46,492 nt of DNA from Corynebacterium pilosum DSM 20521 = CIP 103422 (GTDB taxonomy: Bacteria > Actinomycetota > Actinomycetes > Mycobacteriales > Mycobacteriaceae), in NCBI RefSeq assembly GCF_000373805.1, contig NZ_KB892445.1, forward strand, positions 1 through 46,492, written 5' to 3'. Under the pieces are notes generated by a model. That model made no database searches, had not been told where the DNA came from, and saw only the letters and a list, made by a program, of their open reading frames with translations. Position 1 is the stretch's first letter, and each line of letters starts with the position of its first letter. A program made the translations under genes and the position numbers. Of the stretch, positions 25,341 through 33,787 are shown in pieces.

Positions 25341-25634
25341 TTACTCGCAGTCGAGACAGATCTTGGAACCGTCCGCCTCTTCGTAGGCGAGGCGGTTATT
25401 CTTCTGCACCAAGAAGCAGGAAGAGCATGTGAATTCGTTTTCCTTGCGCGGAACGACGGTCACGTTCAACTCTTCACCAGACAGGTCGGCCTGCGGAATT
25501 TCGAAGGAGTCGACGATTTCCCCCTCGTCGTCCATGCTGCTGCCCGCTACCTCTGCTGCCTTGAGACCTTCGAGCGAGTCGGTCTCTAGCTCGTCGTCGA
25601 GACGGCGACGCGGTGCGTCATAGTCAGTCGCCAT
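25341..25634 (-). CDS. DUF4193 small zinc-ribbon protein
   Basis: A 97-residue actinobacterial DUF4193 protein (Rv2699c-like). The N-terminal half is very acidic (RRRLDDELETDSLEGLKAAE). The C-terminal half has two cysteine pairs, CSSC (EFTCSSCFLV) and CLDC at the extreme end, which likely bind zinc. A related arrangement occurs in small RNA-polymerase-binding proteins, but no such role is shown here. The start ATG 25634 is preceded by GAAAGG. It is monocistronic and converges with the DUF3093 gene. Confidence 0.86.
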   Translation of the reverse strand: MATDYDAPRRRLDDELETDSLEGLKAAEVAGSSMDDEGEIVDSFEIPQADLSGEELNVTVVPRKENEFTCSSCFLVQKNNRLAYEEADGSKICLDCE

Positions 25635-25749
25635 ATGTGCGCCTTTCATGATCGTCAATTCGTATGCTTGCCCTAAACTTTCGGCAACCAATTTATGGAA
25701 CTTTTGAACGGATACTAGATCATGGTTGGCGTTCTGTCATCTTCGCCGT

Positions 25750-26652
25750 TCACATGGGGACATTCTTTTTTGCACCGGCCTCGTCGAGAAGCGTATCGAA
25801 TGCCACGGAAATGCCCTGTGCGCAGGCAATAACCACTTCCCCATCGTCGCCGGAGGCTCGAAGGCCGGGCACCTGAACGTGGGCCGCCGCTTCCCGCGCG
25901 ATTACGGCGCCTGCCGCATAGTCCCATGGGTGAAGGCCGTGCTCGTAATAGGCATCAATGCGTCCCGCTGCAAGGTGGCAGAAGTCTAGGGCGGCCGCCC
26001 CCATCCGGCGGATATCACGCACCTGAGGTAGGACGTGGGTCAAGATCTGCGCTTGGGCTTTACGACGAGGGGACGTGTAGCCAAACCCGGTGGCCACCAT
26101 TGCTTCTTGCGTGTCGTTGAGGGTATTGGCCCGGAGCTGGGCTGTCGTTCCCTCGTGGTTATGAAAGGCGCCGTGTCCCTTGGCGGCGTAATACAGTTCG
26201 CGGGTGGCAACGTTCAGCACAGCGCCTGCCACTAGTTCCTCGTCGACGGCCACGCCAATAGAGACGGCGTAGACGGGGATGCCGTAAAGAAAATTGACGG
26301 TCCCATCGATGGGATCAACGATCCATTCCACACCGGTGGTCGATTCTTTGTTGGCGCCTTCTTCACCGATGATGCCGTCGCCGGGGCGCGTGCGGTTAAT
26401 CCGGTCGACGATGAATGCCTCACTGGCTTGGTCGACCACTGTGACTGGGTCAACGGCGGAGGATTTTGTCGTCGTTGTTGCTTGCAGCCCTGCAGCGGAA
26501 GTATCGTCGACAAGCTCGGCGCGGCGTGTGCGAACAAGCTCTCCGGCCTCGCGCGCGATTTCCACGGCCAGATCGCGCAGTTCAGGGGGCGTCGGCGCTG
26601 GAGTTGATGTGGAGGTGGGAGTGGATTCAAAGTGTGTGGACATAGCTCCCAT
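25750..26652 (-). CDS. suhB: Inositol-1-monophosphatase family protein
   Basis: A 297-300 residue Mg-dependent inositol monophosphatase. Metal-binding motifs are IIGEEGA (Glu), [15 protein letters not shown] (Asp pair and Thr) and [15 protein letters not shown] (Asp). An N-terminal Thr/Pro-rich extension of about 20 residues precedes the fold. It probably dephosphorylates inositol 1-phosphate to give the inositol used for PI, linking to pgsA1. Two ATGs (26652 and 26643) compete; both are close to the divergent ppgK start, leaving a 41-bp shared promoter region. Confidence 0.92.
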   Translation of the reverse strand: MGAMSTHFESTPTSTSTPAPTPPELRDLAVEIAREAGELVRTRRAELVDDTSAAGLQATTTTKSSAVDPVTVVDQASEAFIVDRINRTRPGDGIIGEEGANKESTTGVEWIVDPIDGTVNFLYGIPVYAVSIGVAVDEELVAGAVLNVATRELYYAAKGHGAFHNHEGTTAQLRANTLNDTQEAMVATGFGYTSPRRKAQAQILTHVLPQVRDIRRMGAAALDFCHLAAGRIDAYYEHGLHPWDYAAGAVIAREAAAHVQVPGLRASGDDGEVVIACAQGISVAFDTLLDEAGAKKNVPM

Positions 26653-26681
26653 TGTGCCCGACCTACCTGGACATCGTTTTG

Positions 26682-26687
26682 TACTAT
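26682..26687 (+). promoter_or_regulatory. -10 element of ppgK, implying a leaderless mRNA
   Basis: TACTAT followed by exactly 6 nt and then the ppgK ATG at 26694. Transcription would begin at the start codon. Confidence 0.6.
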
Positions 26688-26693
26688 GGCTGT

Positions 26694-27452
26694 ATGAGTG
26701 AAAAGAAGCAGGGTTTTGGCATCGATATCGGCGGATCGGGAATCAAAGGTGCTCATGTTGACTTGGGCACTGGCGAATTCATCGGCAAGCGTCTGAAGAT
26801 GAAGACGCCTCAGCCAGCCACCCCAGAGGCTATCGCGGACTGTGTCGCGGACATCGTGCATCAGAAGGAATGGGATGGGCCCGTGGGCATCTGCATGCCC
26901 TCGGTGATTCGCAACCAGACGGCACTGTCAGCCGCGAACATCGACAAGTCGTGGATCGGCGTCAACGCGCGCGAACTTTTCTCCAGCCGCCTTGAGGGCC
27001 GCGAGGTCACGGTGCTTAACGACGCCGATGCTGCCGGACTCGCCGAAGTCCGCCACGGTTTACCAGAATCCCGTGAGGGCGCCGTGATCTTTTTGACCAT
27101 CGGCACCGGTATCGGTTCCGCGTTCTTCATCGACGGGCAGCTCTTCCCAAACACGGAGATCGGGCACCTGATCGTCGGAAAGAAAGAAGCGGAACACCAG
27201 GCGTCTTCTGCGGTGAAAGATAAAGAGGAATTGAGCTTTAAGAAGTGGTCCAAGCGGATTGACACCGTGCTGCACGAATACGAGAAGCTCTTTAACCCAT
27301 CGCTGTTCGTGGTTGGTGGGGGAATTTCGCGGGATCATGAGAAGTGGGTTCCGCGCCTCACTATCAAAACGCCGGTAAAGCCGGCCCAGCTTCTTAACAC
27401 TGCTGGTATTGTGGGCGCGGCGATGGCGTTGGACGGAAGCGTCGCGCCATAA
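26694..27452 (+). CDS. ppgK: Polyphosphate glucokinase
   Basis: A 252-residue ROK-type kinase that phosphorylates glucose with polyphosphate or ATP. The N-terminal phosphate loop is [14 protein letters not shown]. Sugar and phosphate contacts follow in [13 protein letters not shown] and [16 protein letters not shown]. Close match in length to the actinobacterial enzyme. The start ATG 26694 is chosen because TACTAT lies 7 nt upstream of its A; longer in-frame codons to 26652 would lie in the promoter. It is divergent from suhB and followed by sigA after 230 bp. Confidence 0.94.
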   Translation: MSEKKQGFGIDIGGSGIKGAHVDLGTGEFIGKRLKMKTPQPATPEAIADCVADIVHQKEWDGPVGICMPSVIRNQTALSAANIDKSWIGVNARELFSSRLEGREVTVLNDADAAGLAEVRHGLPESREGAVIFLTIGTGIGSAFFIDGQLFPNTEIGHLIVGKKEAEHQASSAVKDKEELSFKKWSKRIDTVLHEYEKLFNPSLFVVGGGISRDHEKWVPRLTIKTPVKPAQLLNTAGIVGAAMALDGSVAP

Positions 27453-27543
27453 TCACGCGAATCACTTGATGTAATAACTTGGTGTAATACTCGGTGGATA
27501 ACCGATATACTGTACAGTTAATCAAGTAAATTCCGCAAGAGTT

Positions 27544-27569
27544 GGAATACTTCCCGCAGGGTTCGTGTT
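27544..27569 (+). promoter_or_regulatory. Weak SigH-like promoter upstream of sigA
   Basis: GGAATA (27544-27549), a 17-bp spacer, then GTT (27567-27569), about 114 nt before the sigA start. The -10 continues CCA rather than GA, so the match is weaker than at sigB. Confidence 0.35.
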
Positions 27570-27682
27570 CCACTTCAGTAGGATAGGAAACCAGTTTTGA
27601 GTTTCCGTTAAGCGGGGGGCGACGAAGATTTGTCGGCGCTCTATCGCAAGAAACGGCACGATCACAAGGCGAAAGGGTGTAC

Positions 27683-29137
27683 GTGGCAGCCAGCGAATCT
27701 TCCACCAAGGCAACCGCACAGGACGGGGATACCAGCACCGGCGGTTCCTCCGACGACGGTACGCAAACCCCGGCAGCGCCGACCACTGCAAAGAAGACGG
27801 CGAAGAAAACCGCCAAGAAAACTGCGAAGAAGACCGCAAAGAAGACGGCTAAAAAGTCGACGAAGAAGACCGCGAAGAAGGCGGCCAAGAAAAAGTCGAC
27901 AAAGAAGACAAACAAGAAAACCACCAAGAAGACCACTGCCAAGAAGGCAACGTCGAAGCATGAATCCCCTGAGGGTTCAGCAGATGAGGACGAGCTTCTC
28001 GACACTGAGGATGCTCAGGACGATGAAGAGGCCGACTTCGACCCTGAACTCGCAGGTGAAGACGATGAAGAATTCGCCGGCGAAGATGAACTTGCCGACG
28101 ACGAGGAGGAAGAAGAGGAAGAAGACGACAGCTCCTCCGTCTGGGACGTCGAAGAGTCTGCGGCGTTGCGTCAAGCCCGCAAGGATGCGCAGCTTACTGC
28201 TTCGGCCGACTCTGTTCGCGCTTACCTGAAGCAGATCGGTAAGGTCGCGCTTCTCGACGCCGAGCAAGAGGTCTCCCTAGCAAAGCGCATTGAGGCCGGC
28301 CTCTACGCTCAGCACCGCCTCGATGAGATGGCCCGCGCCGCCGAAGAAGGCGACAAGGATGCCAAACTCACCCCTGCCGTCAAGCGCGACCTGCGCGCCG
28401 TGGCCCGCGATGGCCGCAAGGCAAAGAACCACCTGCTGGAAGCGAACCTGCGCCTCGTGGTCTCCCTAGCAAAGCGCTACACCGGCCGCGGCATGGCGTT
28501 TTTGGACCTGATCCAAGAGGGCAACCTTGGCCTGATCCGCGCCGTGGAGAAGTTCGACTACTCCAAGGGCTACAAGTTCTCCACGTACGCAACGTGGTGG
28601 ATCCGCCAGGCAATTACCCGCGCGATGGCCGACCAGGCACGCACCATTCGTATCCCGGTGCACATGGTTGAGGTCATCAACAAGCTGGGGCGTATCCAGC
28701 GAGAGCTCCTGCAGGACCTCGGCCGCGAGCCGACGCCACAGGAGCTGGCGAAGGAGATGGACATCACCGAGGAGAAGGTCCTCGAGATCCAGCAGTACGC
28801 ACGTGAGCCAATTTCCCTGGACCAGACTATTGGCGACGAAGGCGACTCGCAGCTGGGCGACTTCATTGAGGACTCTGAGGCCGTCATCGCTGTCGACGCG
28901 GTGTCCTTCACCCTGCTGCAGGACCAGCTCCAAGACGTGCTGCACACCCTCTCCGAGCGTGAGGCCGGCGTTGTTCGCCTGCGCTTCGGCCTGACCGATG
29001 GCATGCCACGCACCTTGGACGAGATCGGCCAGGTCTACGGCGTGACGCGTGAGCGCATCCGCCAGATTGAGTCGAAGACGATGTCCAAGCTGCGCCACCC
29101 ATCGCGCTCCCAGGTGTTGCGCGACTACCTCGACTAG
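27683..29137 (+). CDS. sigA: Principal sigma factor SigA
   Basis: A 484-residue group 1 sigma factor that directs RNA polymerase to housekeeping promoters. Residues about 36-92 form a lysine-rich repeat with the unit AKKT. An acidic stretch ([11 protein letters not shown]) follows to about 155. The folded part is canonical: region 1.2 ([16 protein letters not shown]), region 2 ([21 protein letters not shown], then [11 protein letters not shown]), region 3, and the helix-turn-helix of region 4 ([19 protein letters not shown]). The start GTG 27683 is chosen over GTG 27677 because GAAAGG then has a 6-nt spacer. A terminator follows at 29158. Confidence 0.96.
   Translation: MAASESSTKATAQDGDTSTGGSSDDGTQTPAAPTTAKKTAKKTAKKTAKKTAKKTAKKSTKKTAKKAAKKKSTKKTNKKTTKKTTAKKATSKHESPEGSADEDELLDTEDAQDDEEADFDPELAGEDDEEFAGEDELADDEEEEEEEDDSSSVWDVEESAALRQARKDAQLTASADSVRAYLKQIGKVALLDAEQEVSLAKRIEAGLYAQHRLDEMARAAEEGDKDAKLTPAVKRDLRAVARDGRKAKNHLLEANLRLVVSLAKRYTGRGMAFLDLIQEGNLGLIRAVEKFDYSKGYKFSTYATWWIRQAITRAMADQARTIRIPVHMVEVINKLGRIQRELLQDLGREPTPQELAKEMDITEEKVLEIQQYAREPISLDQTIGDEGDSQLGDFIEDSEAVIAVDAVSFTLLQDQLQDVLHTLSEREAGVVRLRFGLTDGMPRTLDEIGQVYGVTRERIRQIESKTMSKLRHPSRSQVLRDYLD
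27788..27958 (+). repeat. Lysine-rich tandem repeat in SigA
   Basis: About 57 codons made mostly of GCN/ACN-AAG/AAA-AAG, encoding repeated AKKT and TKK units. The unit is imperfect and 12 nt long. It gives a long basic tract just before an acidic one. Confidence 0.9.
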
Positions 29138-29157
29138 GTCTTCACTTGACGACGAAA

Positions 29158-29204
29158 AATCCCGCCACTCCCCCAGATTCTCTTGTTGTGGGTGTGGCGG
29201 GATT
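29158..29204 (+). terminator. Terminator after sigA
   Basis: 11-bp perfect stem (AATCCCGCCAC and its complement) around a 25-nt loop, followed by CTTTATT. It serves sigA and possibly the converging DUF418 gene. Confidence 0.75.
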
Positions 29205-29213
29205 CTTTATTGC

Positions 29214-30473
29214 TTAAGACTGCCGCTGTGGCGGCGCCCATTGTTCGGGCAGTCCGTTCTTGCCGTAGGACAGTCGGCGGTGCAACCACTCGAACGGCCC
29301 TGGCAGCCGGGCAGCCTCCAGAATCCAGGCCAGGGCCAACGTAATCAACCAGGTGCCTACGCCGACCAGTGTCAGGACGGTTGCTCCCGCATCGACGAAC
29401 AACCCCAGCGTGAAAGGCAACGTCAGGATGAACAAGATGACGGACTGCATGAGGTAGCCACTCATAGAGCGTTTGCCTAAAGCCACGGGTGCGCGCAACA
29501 ACACCGGGACGACACCGGTGGCTTCGTAACGCTTTTGTGCACCACGGAGCACTAGCGCGAAGAAAGCAACGATGCCGGGGCCCGTAAGGTAACCGAAGAT
29601 CTGGTTCAAGATCATGAACCGGCTGGCCCACTCGTCGTTAAGCACTCCGATCTCCGCCAGCCCCCACGGCAGGCCAATCAACAGGATGACCGCTGCCGCA
29701 ACGCCCGCCCATGTCCGCAATGTTGTGAGGTGCTCGTCGGGCCTGTGCAGCACGCCGGAGCGGGCGAAGATAAACCCGACGATGATCATGGGAAACAGGC
29801 ATAGTCCAGAGAACAAGGTCATCGGTACTGCCCCGATGGCCGTCACCAGCCCAAGGCCCATCCAGCCCAGGTAGGTCTCTGGGTTGTCCACGTACCCGGA
29901 GAGGTCTAGATCGGACGCGTCGACGAAGAAGGTGCTGGCGAATATCGTCGTGAAGACCAAACCGTTCAGCGCGTAGAGGCCCACTGCGATCCACTTCAGC
30001 ACCTTGTTGGAAAAGCCGATCATTAGCGCGAGAACAATGGCCATGAGCCCGTACATCAGCATGATGTCCCCATAAAACAGGAACACGGCGTGGAGGAACC
30101 CAAAAAGCGCAAGGAAACCGTAGCGGCGGATCAGCACTTTCCAGGCGGATTGAAGCGGGAATCCGCGCCGAGCCAAACTCATGGAGATCAGCCCTACACC
30201 GAATCCCAGCAGCGTGGAAAACATCGGCAACCCACGGACGTGGGCGAACATCGCCCCCAGCACCATCATCAGCTGGTCGAAGAAACGGTGCGCCCCCTCC
30301 GCCCCGGGTTGGATGCCACCGAGCATTCTTCCCTGATCGATGAGTTCATAGCCCACCCAGGCCGTGGGGATATTTGCAAGCGCGATACCTAATAATGCAA
30401 AACCGCGGGCGGCGTCCGGCGAGAGGATTCTCGCAGACGTTGTCCCGCGGCGTAGTAGAGTCTGTGACGCCAT
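29214..30473 (-). CDS. DUF418 family membrane protein
   Basis: A 419-residue polytopic membrane protein with about ten hydrophobic helices. The N-terminus has the DUF418 hallmark SPDAARGFALLGIALANIP, and the C-terminal half carries the conserved block of the family (about 235-395), including GKRSMSGYLMQSV. DUF418 proteins are thought to be transporters or acyltransferase-like, without an established substrate. The start ATG 30473 is used; the frame extends upstream to 30557 into the preceding gene. The DUF4190 gene ends 10 nt upstream, so the two form an operon. Confidence 0.85.
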   Translation of the reverse strand: MASQTLLRRGTTSARILSPDAARGFALLGIALANIPTAWVGYELIDQGRMLGGIQPGAEGAHRFFDQLMMVLGAMFAHVRGLPMFSTLLGFGVGLISMSLARRGFPLQSAWKVLIRRYGFLALFGFLHAVFLFYGDIMLMYGLMAIVLALMIGFSNKVLKWIAVGLYALNGLVFTTIFASTFFVDASDLDLSGYVDNPETYLGWMGLGLVTAIGAVPMTLFSGLCLFPMIIVGFIFARSGVLHRPDEHLTTLRTWAGVAAAVILLIGLPWGLAEIGVLNDEWASRFMILNQIFGYLTGPGIVAFFALVLRGAQKRYEATGVVPVLLRAPVALGKRSMSGYLMQSVILFILTLPFTLGLFVDAGATVLTLVGVGTWLITLALAWILEAARLPGPFEWLHRRLSYGKNGLPEQWAPPQRQS

Positions 30474-30483
30474 AGTTATTGGA

Positions 30484-31092
30484 TTACTGAGCGAGCTTTG
30501 CGGTTTCTTCTTCGATGCACTGCCGGTACGCTTCTTGGTCCTCCTGGAACGGGGCACAGGTTTCCATAATTCCTGTGTCAGCGAACCAGCTCAACATGCT
30601 GAACAGGCCCAGAAAGATGGCGATCGACGCGACGATGGATAGCGCACCCAGCACGATGCCACTGATCGCCATTCCTTTGCGACGATTTGGACCCTCCATC
30701 CTGCCTGCGCGACGAATGCCCAAGATGCCCAAGACGATAGCGACGATGCCCAGCAAGATCCCGATACCGATCACCGCCCCCACAATCGACACGGTGAGCA
30801 CAAACCCGACGATGCCCAGAATCATCGCCCACAGGGCCATGTTGTTTTTCTCTTGGACCTCACCTGGGTACATCGCACCCGGGTAGCCAGCCGCAGCATA
30901 TTCACTGCCTGGGTAGCCGCCGGTGGTCTGGTAGCCGGTGGCCCCGTAGGTGGCGTCGGCTGCATGGCCGTAGGCTGAGTCCCCCGGGAACGCCTCTAAC
31001 GGCTCAGGCTGACTGCTCGGCTGCTCGTTTTCAGGGTGGTAGTTCTCTGGGTGGTTGTCTTCGGGCTCCTGTGGGGAGAATTTATTTGACAC
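30484..31092 (-). CDS. DUF4190 domain membrane protein
   Basis: A 202-residue protein. The first 80 residues are polar and rich in Pro, Gln, Tyr and Gly (PENYHPENEQ, then a YGATGYQTTGGYPG-like stretch) and face the cytoplasm. Two transmembrane helices follow (about 88-120) with a short basic loop (RRAGRMEGPNRRKG), then a third helix (about 145-170), and a charged C-terminus with two cysteines. DUF4190 proteins are common beside membrane genes in actinobacteria, without known function. The start is GTG 31092 with AAGGAG upstream. Confidence 0.82.
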   Translation of the reverse strand: MSNKFSPQEPEDNHPENYHPENEQPSSQPEPLEAFPGDSAYGHAADATYGATGYQTTGGYPGSEYAAAGYPGAMYPGEVQEKNNMALWAMILGIVGFVLTVSIVGAVIGIGILLGIVAIVLGILGIRRAGRMEGPNRRKGMAISGIVLGALSIVASIAIFLGLFSMLSWFADTGIMETCAPFQEDQEAYRQCIEEETAKLAQ

Positions 31093-31226
31093 TTCTGGAA
31101 GGCTCCTTCGCTAAAAACAGAATACGGACCAAGGTTACCATTGGCTTACTTTAAGCGCATGAGCCACAGCCCCTGCTCTCAGAGATGTGACGCTACTGTT
31201 ACTTCACTACCTGCGCATTGTGCCGC

Positions 31227-32981
31227 TCACCAGTCTCGCAGGTACGCGATGCGGTCACGGAGTTGCTCAGCCGTGCACAGCGCAGTCGGCGGGCCACCGC
31301 ACGCTTTGCGGACCTCGGTATGGATCGCACCATGAGGCCTTCCCGTCTTGCCCGCACGGATGGACACCAAGGTGTTCAGCTCCTTACGCAGGGCAGGGAT
31401 TTCGTCGGAGGCAACACCGCTTGTCGACGAAGCCTCCGCCTTCTTCTTCGTCGATGTCCCGAGGATTTCCTCACGCTCTCTTTGGGCGCGCTCTTCTGCC
31501 TTGCGTGCACGTTCTTCGGCCTCACGCGCGTCGAGCTGGTCGGACTGCCGTTTGCGCAGCAAAGTCTTCACCTGCTCTGCATCAAGCAGCCCAGGAAGAC
31601 CGAGGTATTCACGTTCTTCCGCTGAACCCGCCAAGGTCGGCGTGCCGTAGGTAGAGCCGTCGAAGATCAGCGAATCAAGCTCTGCGGAAGCGCCAAGCGA
31701 TTCGTAGGTTCCCAGTTCGTCCGGCTCATCTTCTTGTTGGTTAGCTACGGCAAGCAGATCATCATCCCACCCCAACTTTTCGCGATCCGGTTTCCCCAGC
31801 ACGTGGTCACGGGAGACCTCCATCTCTTCGGCCAGTTTCAGCAACACGGGGACAGAAGGCAGGAAGACGGACGCGGACTCTCCCGGCATGCGGGAGCGCA
31901 CGAAACGGCCGATGGCCTGGGCGAAAAACAGTGGCGTTGCCGACGACGTGGCGTACACCCCCACGGCAAGGCGAGGCACGTCCACGCCCTCGGACACCAT
32001 GCGAACCGCCACCATCCACTCGTCTTGGCTGGCAGAGAACTCGTCGATACGCTCCGAAGATCCAGGGTCATCCGACAGGATCACGGACACGGGTGTCGAC
32101 GAAATTTTCTCAAGTATCTTGGCATACGCGCGCGCCGTGGTGGTATCTGTTGCCAAGACCAAACCGCCGGCGTCAGGCATATTTGTGCGAATCTTCATCA
32201 GACGGGTATGAGCCGCCCGCAGCACCGAGGAGATCCAGTCTCCTTTCGGATCAAGGGCGGTTTTCCACGCACGCGCGGTTTGCTCCGCGTTCAGCGGTTC
32301 TCCCAGGCGCGCTGAATACTCCTCGCCTGCGGAATCGCGCCACTGGGCCTCCCCTGAATACGCCAGGAAGACAACCGGGCGCACCACACCATCTTTGAGC
32401 GCCTCGGCATAGCCATAGGTGTAGTCGGCCTCCGAGATCTGGTGGCCCTCGTTGTCCTCGACATAGCGCACGAATGGGATGGCGGCATCGTCGGAACGAA
32501 AAGGCGTACCCGTCAACGCTAGGCGGTGCTCCGCGTCGTTATAGGCCTCGTAGACCCCGTCGCCCCAGCTCTTCGCGTCGCCGGCGTGGTGGATCTCATC
32601 CATGATCACCAGGGTCTTGCGCGCTGAGGTCACCGCGTGGTGCTTGAAGGGGTGCATGCCTACCTGGGCATACGTGACCACGATGCCGTCATAGGCTGGG
32701 TTCACCGCCGAGGAGTTAGTGAACTTAGGGTCCAAGGCCAGGCCGAAGCGCTTCGCGGCATCGCTCCACTGGAACTTGAGGTGCTCAGTGGGGACCACGA
32801 CGATCACACGCTGGACCGTTTTATCGGCCACCAGGGTGGATGCGAGGGTGAGCGCGAAGGTGGTCTTACCGGAGCCCGGTGTTGCGACGGCAAGAAAGTC
32901 CTTCGGCTTCGTGCTTAAGAATTTATCAAGGGCCTCCTGCTGCCAGACGCGCAGCGAAGGCCCTGAGGTGCCTGAGGTCAC
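31227..32981 (-). CDS. DEAD/DEAH-box superfamily 2 helicase (XPB-like)
   Basis: A 584-residue SF2 helicase. Walker A is ATPGSGKTTFAL near residue 33, motif II is DEIHHAGD near 125, motif III-like LTGTPFRSD follows, and helicase domain 2 has the arginine-finger motif AIGRFVRSRMPGES. The C-terminal 140 residues contain a charged coiled-coil segment (EAEERARKAEERAQRERE) and a conserved terminal domain. The start is GTG 32981, 4 nt after the DUF3039 stop, with AGAGG as ribosome site; the frame is open to 33092. The biological role is unknown; repair or stress roles are usual guesses for such stand-alone helicases. Confidence 0.88.
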   Translation of the reverse strand: MTSGTSGPSLRVWQQEALDKFLSTKPKDFLAVATPGSGKTTFALTLASTLVADKTVQRVIVVVPTEHLKFQWSDAAKRFGLALDPKFTNSSAVNPAYDGIVVTYAQVGMHPFKHHAVTSARKTLVIMDEIHHAGDAKSWGDGVYEAYNDAEHRLALTGTPFRSDDAAIPFVRYVEDNEGHQISEADYTYGYAEALKDGVVRPVVFLAYSGEAQWRDSAGEEYSARLGEPLNAEQTARAWKTALDPKGDWISSVLRAAHTRLMKIRTNMPDAGGLVLATDTTTARAYAKILEKISSTPVSVILSDDPGSSERIDEFSASQDEWMVAVRMVSEGVDVPRLAVGVYATSSATPLFFAQAIGRFVRSRMPGESASVFLPSVPVLLKLAEEMEVSRDHVLGKPDREKLGWDDDLLAVANQQEDEPDELGTYESLGASAELDSLIFDGSTYGTPTLAGSAEEREYLGLPGLLDAEQVKTLLRKRQSDQLDAREAEERARKAEERAQREREEILGTSTKKKAEASSTSGVASDEIPALRKELNTLVSIRAGKTGRPHGAIHTEVRKACGGPPTALCTAEQLRDRIAYLRDW

Positions 32982-32985
32982 CCGC

Positions 32986-33237
32986 TTACCTCTTGCGGAG
33001 GCCCTTGTAGATGCGTTCGCAGTCCGGGCACACCGGGGACCCAGGCTTAGCCTGCTTGGTGACGGGGAAGGTTTCTCCGCAGAGAGCCACAACCATTTTT
33101 CCGCTGACGGCAGAGTTGACGATCTGGTCCTTCTTTACGTAGTGGAAGAACTTCGGGGTGCCGTCATCGGTGGTGGTGTCTTCACGGATATCGGGGCGCT
33201 GAATCGTCTTCGTCGTCGTACTCACGCCTCCCATCAT
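32986..33237 (-). CDS. DUF3039 small zinc-binding protein
   Basis: An 83-residue actinobacterial DUF3039 protein. It has one early Cys (VALCGETFPV) and a later pair CPDC (SPVCPDCERIY), probably a zinc knuckle, and a basic end (KGLRKR). The start is uncertain: ATG 33237, ATG 33234 or GTG 33225 all give similar proteins. It lies 4 nt before the helicase, so the two are translated together, and is divergent from the DUF3099 gene. Function is unknown. Confidence 0.82.
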   Translation of the reverse strand: MMGGVSTTTKTIQRPDIREDTTTDDGTPKFFHYVKKDQIVNSAVSGKMVVALCGETFPVTKQAKPGSPVCPDCERIYKGLRKR

Positions 33238-33264
33238 GCCCCACTTTTGCAAAAAATCTAAGCC

Positions 33265-33276
33265 GGGTAGCTACCC
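33265..33276. promoter_or_regulatory. Perfect palindrome in a divergent promoter
   Basis: GGGTAGCTACCC, a 12-bp perfect palindrome in the 48-bp gap between the divergent DUF3039-helicase and DUF3099 genes. TACCCT (33272-33277) is -10-like on the plus strand and overlaps it. Confidence 0.45.
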
Positions 33277-33285
33277 TTAGTGGCT

Positions 33286-33762
33286 ATGGAGCACTCTTCA
33301 AATCAAGATTGGGTCGATGTCGAGGCCGAAGATGCCTCGGCCTCGCCCTCACTGAAACGCCGCTTTCGACTGCGTTCGCCGAAGAGTTTTCTGATTACCG
33401 ATGCGAAGAGGTCGCCGGAACAGAATCGGCACTCGCGTGAACGGATCTATTTAATCTTGCAGCTCGCCCGTATCCCCTTCATTCTCATCAGCATCCTTCT
33501 GGCGGTGCTTGGCAACTGGTGGCTGGCCACGGTGTTCTTCCTCATTTCTGTGCCGCTGCCGTGGATTTCGGTGGTGATCGCCAACGGCCAGGGCGAGCCC
33601 CGCGACAAGCGTTCGAAAAACGTGTACAAACCCGCCGTTGCCCGTTATGCGCAGATGGAAGCAGAAAAACGCGCACAGCTCGGCCCGGGGACATCGTCGC
33701 AAGCAACTGGCGAGAACCTTCCCGCTACCATCGATCACATTGACCCCGACGGTCAGCCCTAA
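33286..33762 (+). CDS. DUF3099 membrane protein
   Basis: A 158-residue protein of the actinobacterial DUF3099 family. The N-terminus is acidic, then basic (SLKRRFRLRSPKS). Two hydrophobic helices (about 58-75 and 78-98) are separated by GNWW, followed by a basic loop and a polar C-terminus. The start ATG 33286 is preferred; GTG 33280 is an in-frame alternative. Function is unknown. The methyltransferase gene follows 25 nt downstream. Confidence 0.82.
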   Translation: MEHSSNQDWVDVEAEDASASPSLKRRFRLRSPKSFLITDAKRSPEQNRHSRERIYLILQLARIPFILISILLAVLGNWWLATVFFLISVPLPWISVVIANGQGEPRDKRSKNVYKPAVARYAQMEAEKRAQLGPGTSSQATGENLPATIDHIDPDGQP

Positions 33763-33787
33763 ACCCGCCTTGATCTAAGGAGTTCTA

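Noticed and set aside
27394..28005. A hydrophobic Phe/Val-repeat frame on the minus strand opposite sigA
   Set aside because: It is the complement of the lysine repeat: AAG-rich codons read in reverse give Phe, Leu and Val. Not a membrane protein.
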